A stretch of 64,000 nucleotides of DNA from contig CM038918.1 of assembly GCA_021904315.1 (NCBI GenBank), positions 10,741,349 to 10,805,348 of the forward strand, in the 5' to 3' direction. Below are positions 1 through 14,530 of this stretch, one piece after another (within the stretch, counting starts at the first letter, position 1; each line of letters opens with the position of its first letter). The notes under the pieces were generated by a model. The model ran no database searches. It saw nothing but the letters and a program-made list of their open reading frames with translations, and was not told where the DNA came from. The stretch is from Sphagnum magellanicum. Taxonomy: Eukaryota > Streptophyta > Sphagnopsida > Sphagnales > Sphagnaceae. The translations under genes were made by a program, and so were the position numbers.

Positions 1-3000
1 CAGAAGATTTGATAACCTTTTGCAATTAATTATCAATAGAATTCATGAAACTTTGAAGACAACTCTATGCAATTCTAAACAAGTGAGTCTAGGTGCCACA
101 AGAATTTAGGAACAAAGTGTTAAAACATCCTATGAATTCAGATGATAAAGGTTGTCCCCGAAACCATGAAATGTGTACGATAGTCAAAAACAACGATGTG
201 TCAACAAATGAAGGAGTACCCAAAATCACATTGTTTGCATTAAATTATGGTTCAATCAACGTGTTAACCTGAATATTTGTTCATATGTTTGCAAAATGGT
301 GGAAATTCACCACAAAAAAACACACAGTTACATCATTAATATTTATTTTAAATTTTCAAGAAAAAAGGATAAGGTTTATAATGATTTCAAATATTGAACT
401 TAAAAGTTTTCAAATAAATTTGATGTTGGAATTGTTTATGTGTTCAATGTTGGAATCATTAGTATTACTTTTAAACTTCTATTCATTAGGAGTAACCTTT
501 TTTTTTTGAAATTTGTGATTTCAAATTTTTTTTCAATTTTTTTATTCTTTACATTTTTTTTGAATTTGCACTATTTTTTCCATTTTTTTCCCAACAAGAA
601 TTGCCAAGTTAGGAAAATTTGAAACCAAATTTTTTTTTTGCAATGGGGGGTAATCCAATTATTTAAACCCAAAATTTCATCAAATTAATTTTTTAAAACT
701 TTTACAAAGGAAAAAAATGTAAAATATAGTTTTACTTTATGAAAATATAAATAATCATTTTTATTAATGTATGATTCATTTTGTTAAACAAATATAGTCT
801 ATATAATTAAATGGCTATATTAACTACTTAATTAATTTTTTTCTTGTGACTAATTTCAAGCAATTTGAAAAGGCAACAACATCAAGAAATGATTTTTTTT
901 GAAAGATTATTTTGGTCAATTTTTTTAAATATATATTTTGTGAATTTTTTACAATAAATATATAATAAATAACCATAATATTGAAGGATTTAAACAAGTT
1001 TCCAACTACACTACTTGTTTATAACCAAATGTGACAATCTTTTAATGGATGATTACCATTTTAGCAACATTGCAAAAAAAAAAAATTTAATTATATTTGA
1101 TCATGTTGGGGAAATAAAAACTTGCAATTCTATAAAAACTTTGCATATTATTTGTAATGAAAATAAAATTGTAAAAGATTTAATGAATGCATTTTTGAAT
1201 TGACATTGAATTTACAAAGATTCTAGGTCAATTTAAACAAAAAGAAATTTGTAGATTTAGTCATGACATGCAATTTCAAGTCATTTTTTAAACCCTTTGA
1301 ATTTTATTTTTAATTTTTAATTTTTAAAAATACATCATTGAATAAGCTTCAAGATTATGTTTTCATTTGCAACACTAGAATAGATTTTGAAAAAAAATTG
1401 TATGCTAAAGTTTGAAGTTCTTAAATGATTTCATGCCAAATACAATAAACTTAAACTTTTTCTTCTTTGATAATAAAGTTTTGAAATGGTTTGGTGATTC
1501 AAACCTTGGTGTGTTTCCATAAGGTCTTAGGTTCTATCCTTGATGGATGTGTGCATTAACGTATTTCGTAGAAAGGTTACAAACATGTACATCATGGTGA
1601 ATGGTGCGAAAACCTTTTTGGTAACAAAATTGAAGGAAGAAAAAACACAAAAAAAATTGTATGATGATGTGGCATGTTATTCCACATCATATTAACTTAG
1701 GACTTCATATATCTATGTCATAATTTTAAATTAAAAAATTATCTTGTGCAACATGTGGCTATCCAAAATGATTAAAAAACATTCCACTAAGAATATTCTA
1801 ATCAATTAGTAATTTTTGACCAAAACAATACAAGTTACATATTAATCAATTTTGTCCTATTTCATTGAAAACCTAATGAATTTGGGTAGTGAAAAAGGAC
1901 AAGATTTCTTTTTTGAAGATTATCAAATTATGCATTTGTTGGAGTTTGTTGGTTGGTTGGAATCGACAATATCAAATATTTCTTCAAATGGTAAGAAGCA
2001 AGGATTATGCAATGGTTTAGGGAAATTTTCTAAAGGTTGCAGAATGATTTTTTCACACAAATTTCAGTTGACATTGATCAAGTGACCTCTAAATTTGAAG
2101 TGAAAAGGCATATTGTTTACCTTTCTTCATTTATTTTGGAAAAGGCCTACTTGGGGAAATGGCCTAGGCTCAAGGAGGAATGTAAGGACTCAAGAGGCCT
2201 TCTTCCACTCCTCCTGTTATCTATAACACCAATGTGTGTTAAAGGTGTTGCAAGGAAGAAAATTTAATGTGAAACATCTGAGGGCAACCCACATTAGCAT
2301 GTGAAGATCTTTTCTTTGTTGAAGTCATTTTTTTTTATGGAAGGTCATGACATGGAGGTGGATTCCACAAATGCTCAAGCTTTGGTAATGGCCTTTTCTA
2401 ATCTTGAAAAATTTAATAAAATAAAATCAATCAATAAACTTTGGGTTCATTACTTTTTAGGTGTGTGAATTTAAATTAAAAGGGTTTAGGTTTTTAGGCA
2501 GGAGGGATTAACATTTTTACAATTTTGAGAACTTTCATTCATTTGTTAACTTTACTCAAACCTACAATTTTTTTGCACTCTGACAACATAAAAAGGACCC
2601 CCATTGAATACAAATGTTATTGTAATTTGAAAGTGTCCTAATGACCCTTTATGAATATAGGTGCTATGAAATTAGGCCAATCGATGCAACCTTTGCCCTT
2701 TTCAATTTCTCATAAAACATAACAATCTTTTGTCTACGCATTTTCAAACTGTATTAAATAAGGAGAGGCTAAAGGATATCAAGTAGAGAATGAGCTACCA
2801 AAAATGTTTGTCGATTTATTTACATTGATGCTCATGAAGGGAACGCCACAATTTGTTGCAAAGGATTATTTGCATGGTTGACTTTTGGGTTTAAGTAAGG
2901 GTGCCATAGTTGAAAACCCAGAAACAATTTGCAAGTCGTCTTGTATGTTCTTGACACATGTTGAAAGTGCCATCAATGAATTACAATTGATCAATAAAAA

Positions 3001-6000
3001 AGAGTTGGTGAATGAAGTACCTTATTAGAAGATGGATCTTTTCACTTTAGTAGTGGTTTCCTTATTTGTGATAGCTATCAAGGAAAGGTTACTTCATGTA
3101 AATAGCCTTATTTTAATCACAATCAAGTACAAATATCAAGGATCCAATCAAATAGCCATTGTGCATTTTGATCTGGACAAAAATGTGGAGACATCTCAAA
3201 TGTTAGTGATTGTGGCACACCTTTGACTTGTGTTGATCTTGTTGGGGATGTTTGTAGAGGTTACATTGAAAAGCAATCAACCACTTTTTAACTAGTCATT
3301 GTTTGTGAAGGTGGATTTGGATGGTGTTCCCATAAGAATGTTAATTAGTAAATTGATGTTAGTAGCATATGTTCAAATCCTTTTAGGTGCTATTGGACAC
3401 CAAGTCATTGCCCATGGGATGCATCATGGAATGTTATTTGAAGATATAACATCACTATTTGTTCAAATAAGACTTGCAATAATCTAGCCCCACGAAACAC
3501 TTGACACCAAGGAAGGTGGGTACTTGGATCCTTGGCATTGATTCAATTGTATGGCTTTAAAAAGCCTACAAAGTTGCTAAAACTCTCCAAACTACCATGT
3601 TTCAAGGGTATAACTCCATGTCTTGACCACCTAAGCACTGGCAACATTTTTTCACATTCATTCTTTGATGGGCATGCTCCTTATAGTCTAGAAGCCTTGA
3701 GAGTGGATGTTTTGTGATTATTCAAAAAAGAGGCATGTCTTGAACATTCATTCAAATTTCAAGCATGCCACATGTTTTTTTTTGGAAACATGTTAAATAT
3801 TGTTGAAAGAGCTATGCCTATGGATTTATAAGCTAAATTAGGTCAGGGGGGTGGATAGAAGTTTAAACTTGGGTCCATTCATGATTGGGGTACCCAAAAA
3901 AAGAAAAAAGATTCTAGGACTTTTATGGGGCTACTTTTTGCAAATAACATTTACTTGAAACAAATTTAAGTGAAAAATTTGATTAATCCAATTTAAGATA
4001 ATTCATGTGACAATGGTGGGTTTTCACATTCATACATAATTGTGTATGAATAGTTTGGTTTATAGCCAAAAATGAAAAAAACCTTAAAAAATTCCAAAAT
4101 GAATTTCAATGGATAACTAAACATGTTTTGGCAAGATTATTTCCTACACATGTGACTTGCACCTAAAGCTAAACATTTTGAACCCATTGAATTTTTTTTT
4201 TTTTGTCAAATGGTTAAAAAAATGAGTCCCTTGCCTTGTAGCCCTTTTTTTCCAAAATTTCAAAACTTTGACATTTTTGTATGATTTAGTGCATTCCTTT
4301 TGATTCCTTTAAAAAAAATGCAGTTTAAACACTTGATATACTTAATTTGTAGGATTCAAAATGACATTTACATAGTATCCAAATTATTTTAAAATATGTT
4401 TATTAATTTAACAAAACATCATTTTATTTATTAACAAATTAATCATTTTTTTGACACAAATGTGACTAAAATGATATGATTAACATGATTGGTAGGTTCA
4501 TTTTTACATTGTATTTTGTAAATTTTTTAGTTTAAAATAATATGTAAGTTACAATTATTTTAAATACTTATTGAACAAATTCAAATGTATGTTCTGAGAT
4601 TTTTAATTGAATTATATATTCAAATATTATTTAGGTACATCTAATTTATTTACTTTCATAATTATATGAAACTTTCTGATTTATTTCCATTTCACAAATG
4701 TACAATAATTAAAATGGTTTAAAAATTTTATTTCAGAAATTCGTATATAATGGTCTAAAATTTTAAATCTTTGATTGGGTTATAATCTAATAATTATTTA
4801 GGTAAAAATAATTTACTACCATAATCAAATTGAATTGAATGATTCCTTTCAATTCAAAAAGTGAGGAAAAAAATAAATTTCTTTTTCAAAAATTCAAGCA
4901 TTTTTATTTTTTTTGCTTGGGTTACAAATTTGAATAGAACTATGGTACATGTGGTTTCCTTACTTTCATCATTTCCTTCAATTTTATAATTATTTTAATC
5001 CAAATTTTAGACATTACGTTAATTTACATATGTTAATTAATGTCATATATTTATCAAAAATTAATGTTTTAGCAAAATGTTTTTAAAAATCATAACAAGA
5101 CAATTTCCCTTGTGAAATTATGTTATTATTATTTTTTATCTCTTCAATCATATATTAATTTTTGTGATAAAAATACAAAAATTGAATTCAATGGTATAAT
5201 GTTTTTGTAGTAACAATGGATTTTAGTTTAATTTTATAAATTCAGTAAAAAAATTTACTATTTTTAATTTCAAATTTAAATCACATGTACATTATTTCTT
5301 TTTTTTAGTAAGTTAAAATAGATTATTTTATTTTATTCTTCCATTTTACTCATATCATTTGATCATAAATGAATAAATAAATGGTTTAGTTTCGGGCTAA
5401 TTTAATTTGGAGATATATATATGTGTTCAATTTATTCATCATAAATATTAGTTAATTCATGCGATTTGAATGATTCAAGATGAGCATGTACATTTAGTTA
5501 ATTATTTTGATTAATAAAAGTAGTAAATTCCATATTTTTTATTACATTTTTTTTTCAAATTTTCCCTTTTTAAATTTATTTATTTATTTATTTATTTCAA
5601 TAATTATGAATATTGATTGAAAACATGATAACTATATTTTATTGTCATTTTTTTCGTAATGGAAATTTATTTTCCATTTTACTATAACCATATCATTAAA
5701 AAGTAACACCATGATCATGTGTGTCACACTTTATGATTAATTTCAATCTTGTTAGTTTATTAATAAACATAGATAAGTCCATGTGGGCACCCACATTCAC
5801 CACATGTGCAACATATTGTTTGATTTGATTATAATGTTTTTTTTTTTTTATCATAATGCACATTTTGCTAGTTTTGATGTTAGTTGTGAAAGACACACAT
5901 AGTCACTTCAAATTACTAGTGTAGTTTAAATATTGACTATAAAGTCATTTTAAACATAATCTAGTGGCATAAAAACCATGGTTTTGTAGTAATGATTGTA

Positions 6001-8252
6001 TCCTTTGTTATTATAGAGAGATGGGGTTCAAGGTTTAAAATTTAATCAACTCTCCCGAAATAGCTATAAAACCTTGTGCATAGACTTTTGAATGTGCATG
6101 TGTAATAGTGTCCCATTCAGTCCCCAAGAATTCCCACAATCATATCGTTTCATGTGATAGAAAATTAGGGTTAAAGGTTCAAGGTTTAATTAGTTTTTTT
6201 CACAATTGTTACAAAACCTTGTGGATAGACCTTTGAATATATGTGTGTGTAAGCTTTTTGCATAAGTTTTGATTTGGGTTTCTATTGAATGTGATTACTA
6301 GGTGCCTTCCTAAAAAGAGGTTGCCCAAAAACTTTTACAAAATTACACATGATTTGGTAATCAAAATAGTAGCAACATTCTTAGAGGGCAACATTTCAAT
6401 GGATGTTTTTATAGAGTAATATTGTTTTTTCCTAATTCTTGAAGGTCATTCATGAGGTGACCTATTGTTCCTTCATGGAGAGGTTGTTTGCAAATGGTGT
6501 CATTTTGAAGGATTGGGAGCGTCTAATGATTACAAAGTAGTTTCAAAGATAAAAACATGAGTGGGTCACAATGATTCAACCTACAACAAATTTTCACCAT
6601 CATCAAAACATATGGCAATTGGGCATGTTCAATATTTGTAAGTTGGCATATATTTGGTGGGTGGTCCTCAAACTATAAAATTTGACCTTCACCAAGAATA
6701 AGGTATTGCCCCTACCATCACATTGGAATACTTTGTGGGAGAAAATGTGGATCAATATGTAAGCATTTTGAAAATAGTGGGTGCAAACGGGATAACACAA
6801 GCCACACCCACCTACTTTTTGATTGTTTTTGTGATTGCTTTTTGGGAAATAGTCTTAGAATATTCTTGAAAAAATTTCAAAAAAATCTTTATACAATTAA
6901 ATTTTTTTCTTCATACTATTTTATTAAGGTTTATGTTAACATTTTTTTTAAAAATCAGATCCATTTACAAGTCCTTTTACTTCTTAAAAACAACCATTAC
7001 AATGTTTAATGAATGTTTTTTTTAATTTTTTATTCATTTGATTAATTTCAAATTAATTCACATGTTCTCATGATATATTAAAAATACTACTATATAAATA
7101 AATTTTACAATTTCAACATAAAATTAAATTACAACTTTAAAACATGAAAAAACCAAACAAGCATTATACTTGCTATGGTATGTGTTATATTGACTACACC
7201 CTGGTATGAAATGCTTGTGAGAAAGTTTGAATTGCTTGTTTAGGGCAAGCTTGTGCCAAAGGAAGATAATTAGAAAGTTTTGAAAAAATGTTGGTTGCTA
7301 GGGTGTTGTCATACATATGCACTACAAATGTTATTCATAAAATAAGATGTGTTCAAAACAAAAGTAACATCAAAAACAAAAAACGTTGTTTCTTTCGAAA
7401 GAAAAAGATGGATATTGTGCACAAGTTGTTAGAGAAAAAAAACTTGGGCCACATGTAGAGTTCCAAAGTGATGCACACATTTTGCCATCAAAATTGAAGG
7501 TGTCCATCAATTCTCAAAAAGAGATCCTTCAAAAGAAAGTATGGGTTTTCATTTTACAAAATGAATACGAACCCTTTGAAAACGTTGAGTTTCATTTTAG
7601 AAAGTTGAACATCACTGATACTTCACCATTGTTTGTTGGTTTTCTTGTTCTGTGTTAGAACATGATCCTCATGGAATTCATTGAGGAGGGGCTAATGGAG
7701 ATGTTGCCTTTGGAAGAGAATTGGTTCTCTCGCCCAAAACCTTTCAATACTTAAATGCCACCTTCCTAACTACATTTCATTTTTTATTTTTTAAAAATTT
7801 CTTCTATGATGTTGTTTCAAACATACATATTGAGTAATTATGTTTGTTAAATATATCTTTCAAAATATTGTAGTACCTTGGTAGTTTCAACATTAATTGT
7901 ATTTTCTTAAAAATCTTGTTGAAATTATCACACAAAAATATTCCCAAAATTTTTTTTGTGAAGGAAATTCAAAAATCTTTCAAAGTATTTTGAATTTTTT
8001 TTGACATGGAATCTTGAAAATAAAATTATTATCCAACATCAAAGTTGTAAAAAATGACATGATGTACCATTTTTATGTGAGTTGTCACATTAACATCAAT
8101 CATGATGCATCAATTCATAAAATCAACCATGACATTGATTGGACATTTTCGCAATAAAAATAAAATTACTATGCAAATAAGTTTAATTATTAATTATTAA
8201 TAGGTTAATAATTAATTATAAATTTTCATATTTCGTGAATAAATCATCTCAT
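1..8252. other. AT-rich intergenic DNA, no gene seen
   Basis: Very A+T-rich with long T and A runs; TTTA repeats at 5576-5597. Short open frames are scattered, none over 90 codons or with a recognisable start and domain. 1850-2270, 2770-3720 and 7386-7658 are less AT-rich and slightly protein-like, perhaps decayed retroelement sequence, but no motif is convincing. Confidence 0.6.
6025..6253 (+). repeat. Diverged 151-bp-period duplication
   Basis: GGTTCAAGGTTTAA, ACAAAACCTTGTGGATAGAC and CTTTTGAATGTGCATGTGTAA-like words occur in the same order at about 6025-6110 and 6176-6253. Confidence 0.55.
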
Positions 8253-8850
8253 GACCGAATTCAGGTTATTCGATTGCGACTGAAGTGTGGCTTTATTATG
8301 ACCAAAAAATTTGACCATTTAGATAATGACTAAAATTCAGTTGCCATTTTTTAATAATCAAGTTTTTTTTTCTTCACTTTTGGGATTGGATTTAGGTTGT
8401 TGGAAGGTCATTTGATTTAAAATCTTGGCCATTTAGATGACAATTGAAATTAGATTGAAATTTTTTGATGGTTAAAAATTTATTTTATTTTTTCACTTTT
8501 GGGATTAGATTTAGGTCACTGAACTATGACCAGGGTGTGGATTAATTGTGATTGAAAATCATGGCCGTTCATATGGCAATCGGAATATAATCAACATTTT
8601 TCAATGGTTAAGATTTTATTTTACTTTTTCTCATTCAAAAACAAATTTAGGTTGTTAGACTATGATCGGGGTGTGGATTAGTAAAAAATCTTGGCCACTT
8701 AAGTGATGATCAAAATCTAATCACCATTTTTTGATAGTTAAGATTTTCTTAATTTTAATTTTTTAAAATTTTTTATCGGGACTGGATTTAGATCATTGAA
8801 TCTAATGGTTTGCATTTTTTTTTTTGTGATCGTAATTGTTGGTCACCATT
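8253..8850 (+). repeat. Degenerate ~130-bp tandem array, about five units
   Basis: Units begin near 8253, 8381, 8501, 8637 and 8777. Each carries a GGATTTAGGTTGTT-like start, a GACCAGGGTGTGG-like block, AATCTTGGCCATTTA, and a TTTTTGATGGTTAAGATTTT end. Divergence is substantial, so the array is old. No ORF. Confidence 0.7.
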
Positions 8851-11800
8851 GGGGTAAATTTTTTACCCCTACATGAAAAGATATTGCTTTGACCTTGGTT
8901 GACCTTGTGTTGACTTTAAACGAACATGACATTGGGTTACATAAACTTCAAAATTAACATGACCAATGTGATGTGACAAGGTTGATGCTAATAACCTTGT
9001 CCAACATTGAAATGTTGAACTTGCCATGATATTATAATCTTAGTTTTTATAATTTTTATTTGTTGTTACAACCTAATTTAATGTGAACAAGTCTTAGTTT
9101 TTTTGTGTTTTGGGGCATTTATGCTCAAGACTCGCCTTTGGACTTTCATATTTGATTATATGAGATTTTACAACATAATGGGTAAAAACACAATCAAAGG
9201 ACCCACCCAAGTGAATGTACACATTTTAAAACTATATTTTTATATGTTTGAAAGATCACAAGTGAAACATAATAGTTTGGATTGTCATAATTGTTTTGGA
9301 ATATTTTTCATTATTTGCAAAGATTACATGTTCTAAGCTTGACACAAATAAAAAATGGTTTTGTATGTTCAAAACATTTTAACTTTGAGAGTGAACAATC
9401 CTTATTTTTTTTCAAAAAACCTTTTTTTCTATCAAATGTGCACCGTTCCTTCTAAAAATTGAAGAGGATTTTAACATTGATGATAGGAAAAGCAAAAGGA
9501 ATTGAACTAATGAAAATTGTTTTTATAACTGGTTTAAACACATTTGGTTTAAAAGTGTTTTTCACCTTGAAAATTGTGGATTTTGAAAATGTGCTTTTAA
9601 CAAAAGTTGTTCATGTTTATGTGATAGAGGGCATGAATGCATGATATACGTGATATAAAATCAATTTGTAATCAAAACATATTTATATTTAAAATGCAGT
9701 GTTAAATGGGGTACTCGAAATACATTAAAGTTATAAACCAACACAAAAGTGATATGTGTCATGTGTAGGCCTTGGAAAATGACTTTTACCTTGGTGCCCC
9801 TAGCTCCTTTGACCGTGTTTTCACCCCAATAGGGATGTGAAGTGTAGTTGATGTCAAGCTTTGGTTTCATTTAATGTTTGTATTTTTGGGGTTGGATTTT
9901 TAAAATTATAGGTGAATTCATAAATTAAAAATTTATAATGTGTCGAAGATTTTTCTAACTTTATTATAATATTAATATTAATTATAATATATATTTTTAT
10001 TACAATGGAAAAAAGTTATTACTAAGGTAGAATTTATAGCAAGGTGCAAATTAAAGAAGCTTCATTAATTATTTCAATGATTGAGTAGGTTGCCCCTAGG
10101 AATTAATCCCAAGTTGGTGAGAGGATGAAATATGTTCACAATGAAATGGAAAAGAATTATGGACCTTTGTGTCATTGTTACAAAAATAACACAACATGTA
10201 TGTCTTTGAATCCACTTCAAGGAATGTTCAAATATTTGGAACAAGGCTCATTCTTCTTGTCCAAATTGAACCCTCTTTGGTTCATTGAAAATGTCTTGAA
10301 ATCTATTAAAAAACATATATTGTGGGATCGCATTCCCAAAAATAAAGATTTGAATCACAAGTTATGGTCAAATTAAACGTTAGAAAACAAAATTCAAAAT
10401 GACTTTCGATCGTTTAATCATCATGTGTAAAGAGGTTAAATCAACTCCAATGGAGAAGCTTGATATGTCGTTGGAAATTTTTTTTCAAGGTTTACAACTT
10501 TTCCTTGCATAACTTTAGATTTGGATAATGTGATATCATTTGGTGATTTTAAAACTTCCATTTGAAAATCTTAGGAAGATGAACATTCAAATCTAATCCA
10601 TGTGGGGAGCTACATAATAAAGGAGGAAGGTGGTTCCTCTTCCTAGGTCTAGCTTGTGCAATATTTTGTGATTGCAAATTAGCTCGTGATTAAAATTTCA
10701 TTTCTACACTATTTTGATTCATCCACCTTGTTTGGTTTATGTAGTTTGACATGTATGTGAATACATTTTGAAGAGCTTATTTTAATCTCATCTTGAAACT
10801 TTTACACCCCTTTTTTTAGAGGGAAAGAACACATATTATTTTACATTTCATTGCAAAATTAGGAGTTAATGAAATTCTTTACTATCAATACTATTTAACA
10901 AACCTAGGGGTAAGTAAATGAAGGTCATTGTAATTTGTCCCTTGTATTAATTCATCATGCAAGCTTGCAACAAATTTTCACAACATCATTGCCACACAAC
11001 CTTACCACATTTATATGCATGTTTGATGTGTGTGACTTTTTGAATGTTGATAGTGTTGAAGATTGATCTAATGGCACAAAATAATCTTATAATCATATGA
11101 AATCATGATTTCTTTTCAATGTTGAAAGCAAACCATGCCTCCAAAGATATTAAATGGTTATAGCAATTAGTTTAAGAATCAGAACCATGATTTCATTTTG
11201 GAACCAACTGCAAATAATGTGTGAAAAGAAAATTAACATTCTATATGACATTATTCGAAATCAAAAAAAGAGGTGATAATTGTGGTTTCAAAACAACTAT
11301 AATGTCATCACTTTAATATGTTCCAAAATTGTGAACTATGTTATGTCAAAAGATAAAACCCATGACATTAAAATGTCCTCTAGCATCTGCCAATACATAG
11401 TATTTTATGCTCTTTTGGAGAAGTGAGACTTTCACCACTTTTCACCAACCAGTCTCTTGATTTGGAAACAATCAAAACCCTCATTCGACTTAGTTTTAAA
11501 TCCTGAAGGTATAACTCGAAGTTTCCCCAAAAGTAGGTTGTAACTCTTAACTTTCTACAACAAGGTTAGATCTTTACATGAGGCTCTAGGTCCTAGCTGT
11601 AAGTGCATGTTGTTGGAAGCCTTGTATGTTTTCCCTTTAATTCTCACACATCCTTGTTTTGTTAGGATGAGTGTTTCATTTTCCTTAATCTTCACCAAAC
11701 TTTCTAAACTTTGGGCTAGCTTTCAACCATGGAAAAACAAATTTTGCCTTTCTCTTGGGAGCAAGGTTAGAGCCATGAACATTCTCCACTATTAGACAAA

Positions 11801-12600
11801 ATGGCAAGAATTTATTGCCCGTACAATGGGGTTTCTTATGAACTCTCATGTAATGTAATTGGGTCAGAGTTTGTCCCAATAATCTTTTGGATGTCGGGCC
11901 ATCAACTTTGTTTTCAGCTCAAATTGATATCCTCTATAAAGCTTAATCACAAGCCTAAGGCAATGGATGCAAGAGTTGTGATAGCATACCCACGGTTAAA
12001 CTTGTCAGTAGTGGGTTGATGTGGCATGAACATATTAATCCTGTACCTAATAATGTATTTTCCATGGATTTGTAAGATTTGCCCAAGGGTGGTTCATGTG
12101 CGTGATCATGGTTACTTAAGGGATTCAAATATTAGTTTGAATTAAAAAATTGTAGTAATTTTACACTATAGTTGGACATTAAAGGAGGTGGGTAGAGGTA
12201 TAAAGGATGAAAGTGTTCAATTCAGTTTGGATATGATCAAATTGTGTTTTGATTTTAATCCTAAGAATTGTATTCGAAGCCAATTCAAAAAAATTTTGAG
12301 GGGAAGGTGACAGGATTTTGATCTTGGCCTTCATGACAACAGAACTTGAATCCAAAATACGAAGGCTTGGGCAAAGGGGTTTATTTGCAAGAATTTCTTG
12401 TTGATTTTATGTGTGTTAGGACCCATCTGAACCATAGGATTTAACAAATGGGAGTGTGGACTAGTTGGGTAGTATTTTGTATGGTCATGTAGCCTCAACA
12501 ATTTATCTTAAAAGAAGAAATCAAATTTCCTTGACTTAATCAAGGTTTGATACATGTTAATTTGATAGCAGTTCAAATTCATAATTCCTTACTCTCTTTT
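8851..12600. other. AT-rich intergenic DNA, no gene seen
   Basis: Continuation of the AT-rich arm. A partly open stretch at 10125-10500 and a mixed-composition stretch at 11400-12100 show no recognisable protein. Confidence 0.55.
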
Positions 12601-13023
12601 CAGGCAGTGGTTTCAAGTAGTTGGGTGGTTATTTGATTTTGTTGATAACCTTGGGTGAAGGGTTTTTTGAAGAATTTAGAACTAAAGAATGTTCCATTCA
12701 CAGTTTAAAAAAAAAAAAAAACTAAAAATCAAGGAATCTCCAATTCCAATTTCTTGAAAAGAATTTGGAGTTAAAAAACCCTCAAGTTCCAGTTATTTCA
12801 AAGCCCCAAGAACATGAAAGAACTGACAATTTTATCAAAGGTTATTTGACTAGTTTTTATTTTTTGGGGGGGGGGGGGGGGGTGAGAACCAGGGCAACAT
12901 ATCAGAATCAAGTTTTTGAGAACCATGGTCATATGTCAGAATCTGTTCTTCTGATTTTTGAATGCCATGGGTATGAAATTAAACAACCACCCAAAAACAC
13001 CTGAAAGGGTGGATGCCATTTCT
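12600..13023. repeat. Repeat-derived DNA related to 60.8 kb
   Basis: GGTTATTTGATTTTGTTGATAACCTTGG at about 12627-12655 resembles 60817-60842. GAACCATGGTCATATGTCAGA-like words repeat at 12886-12950. No gene. Confidence 0.4.
12866..12882 (+). repeat. G(17) homopolymer tract
   Basis: Seventeen G follow a T-rich stretch inside the 12.6-13.8 kb repeat zone. Confidence 0.85.
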
Positions 13024-13570
13024 AATACCCGCCCAACGTTGGCCCCAACATGCAACAGGGGTCTCACGGGTCTGAGAAGGGTTCGTACCAGTGTTTTGTG
13101 GTTATTTGAATTTATATGGATCATTTTTGCAGTTATCTGAATTTATAAAGGACCATTTTTGGCAGTTATCTGAATTTATAAAGGACCATTATGTGGTTAT
13201 TTGGATTTAAAAAGGACCATTTTTGCAGTTATTTGAATTTATAAAGGGCTGTTTTGCCATTATTTGAATTTATACAGGACACCCATTTTGGTTTTTTTGC
13301 TGGGGTTTAAAATCAGAGAACTTCCGGTTATCAGGGCTGTTGTTAGGGTTCATAACCGTGATCCTAGTTCTGGTATATAACCACAGCTTTTTGGAAAACA
13401 ATTGAGTTATCAGACCACAAAACTGACCGTTCATTAAAATTGCTGGTTCTTTAAGGGTTTTGAAATAATTAATTAAAAAAACTTGGAACCCCAGTAGTTG
13501 TTTATAAATTCAAAGAACTGCACAACACTGGTTGTTCATGCTTCTTCATACCCAGTGTTGGGCGGGTATT
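13024..13570. mobile_element. Foldback unit with an internal ~32-bp tandem array
   Basis: AATACCCGCCCAACGTTGG (13024-13042) is inverted at 13552-13570 with 2 mismatches. A further ~30-bp block, ACCAGTGTT...TGAATTTATA at about 13087-13115, is inverted at about 13502-13533. Between the arms lies the six-unit tandem array. No coding capacity. Resembles a foldback or MITE-type element; the exact ends are unknown. Confidence 0.5.
13101..13284 (+). repeat. ~32-bp tandem repeat, six units
   Basis: Units start at 13101, 13132, 13165, 13196, 13228 and about 13260. Each follows GTTATYTGAATTTATAAAGG plus ACCATTTTTGCA, with lengths 31-33. The unit start also occurs inverted in the right arm of the enclosing foldback, so the array probably grew from an arm sequence. 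Confidence 0.8.
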
Positions 13571-14420
13571 TAAATTTTCAAACAATTGTCGATTTTGATT
13601 TGGGAAAAAATTTAAATTCAGAATCAGAGAACCGCTGCTGGTTCTGGGTCCGCCAGGAAAAAAATCGGAATCAAAAGAACTGCTGACCACGGTTTATTTC
13701 AAAGGTATTAAAGAACCTGCAATTTTCATGAAAGAGCCGGCAATGAACAAACGGGCAGTTTTCTTCTTGGTTCTCAGAATTTTTTTCAAATTCTTTTGAA
13801 AACCACGGGCACATACTAAAAAAGAAGAATGATAACCTCCGGGTCTATTCCGGTTCCTGACACACACGTTCTTGGCTTGGTCAAAGCTCGCCGAAAGCAT
13901 CTGGGCAAGATACATTTAGCCAAATTAATTATTATACCTCTTTTTTTTCTTTTTCTTTTTCCCCTTACCCTTTTTCACAGTGGGGTCCTTTTAATGGATC
14001 ACTTTTATATGGTCAATCTCCTGCCGCAAAAAAATGCCGAGATCCAACGGTCGAAGCTTGTCTGTTTCTGGACGGAACTGATTGGCCACCTTCATCGTGG
14101 ATCTAGATTGACCGTCCGATCTATCATTTGGACGATGCGATAAGGGATGGGATGCTAATTGGTCTCGGGGAGTCACTGGAATTTTTCGGCGCACCTCTGT
14201 TTCCGGGCAGAATATTCTCCACAAACCAAAAAAATAAAAATTGTACTGTATTTTCAAAGATTCAGCAAAATGTACTTTTAAATTGAAGGCCGGCAGGTGG
14301 CCCGAGAAAGTGCAGGGCCAGATCCACTTGTTAGGGTATGGTCAGCATTTGTTTTTTGGGAGGCGGAAGGGGGGGGGAGATTTTCTACACATAAAATTGA
14401 TTTTTGTGAAAAAAAAATTT

Positions 14421-14530
14421 GCCCAAATTCGCCAGATTTCTACACCAGGTTCCAGAAGATAGCCAAAATATTAAAATTATCTACTTTCACAACTGGTCTA
14501 TAGCCAGATTTGGCTAAATCTTCTAGTGCA
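14421..14530. repeat. Partial copy of the AGCCAGATTTGGCT hairpin element
   Basis: Shares CGCCAGATTTCT followed, about 75 bases later, by TAGCCAGATTTGGCTAA (14501-14517) with the left half of the element at 21890-22000. Only one arm is present. Confidence 0.5.

Noticed and set aside
3299-3487. DGVPIRMLI-like peptide resembling the start of a retroelement aspartic protease
   Set aside because: The catalytic Asp-Ser/Thr-Gly is not present after it, and no gag or reverse transcriptase motif could be followed nearby.
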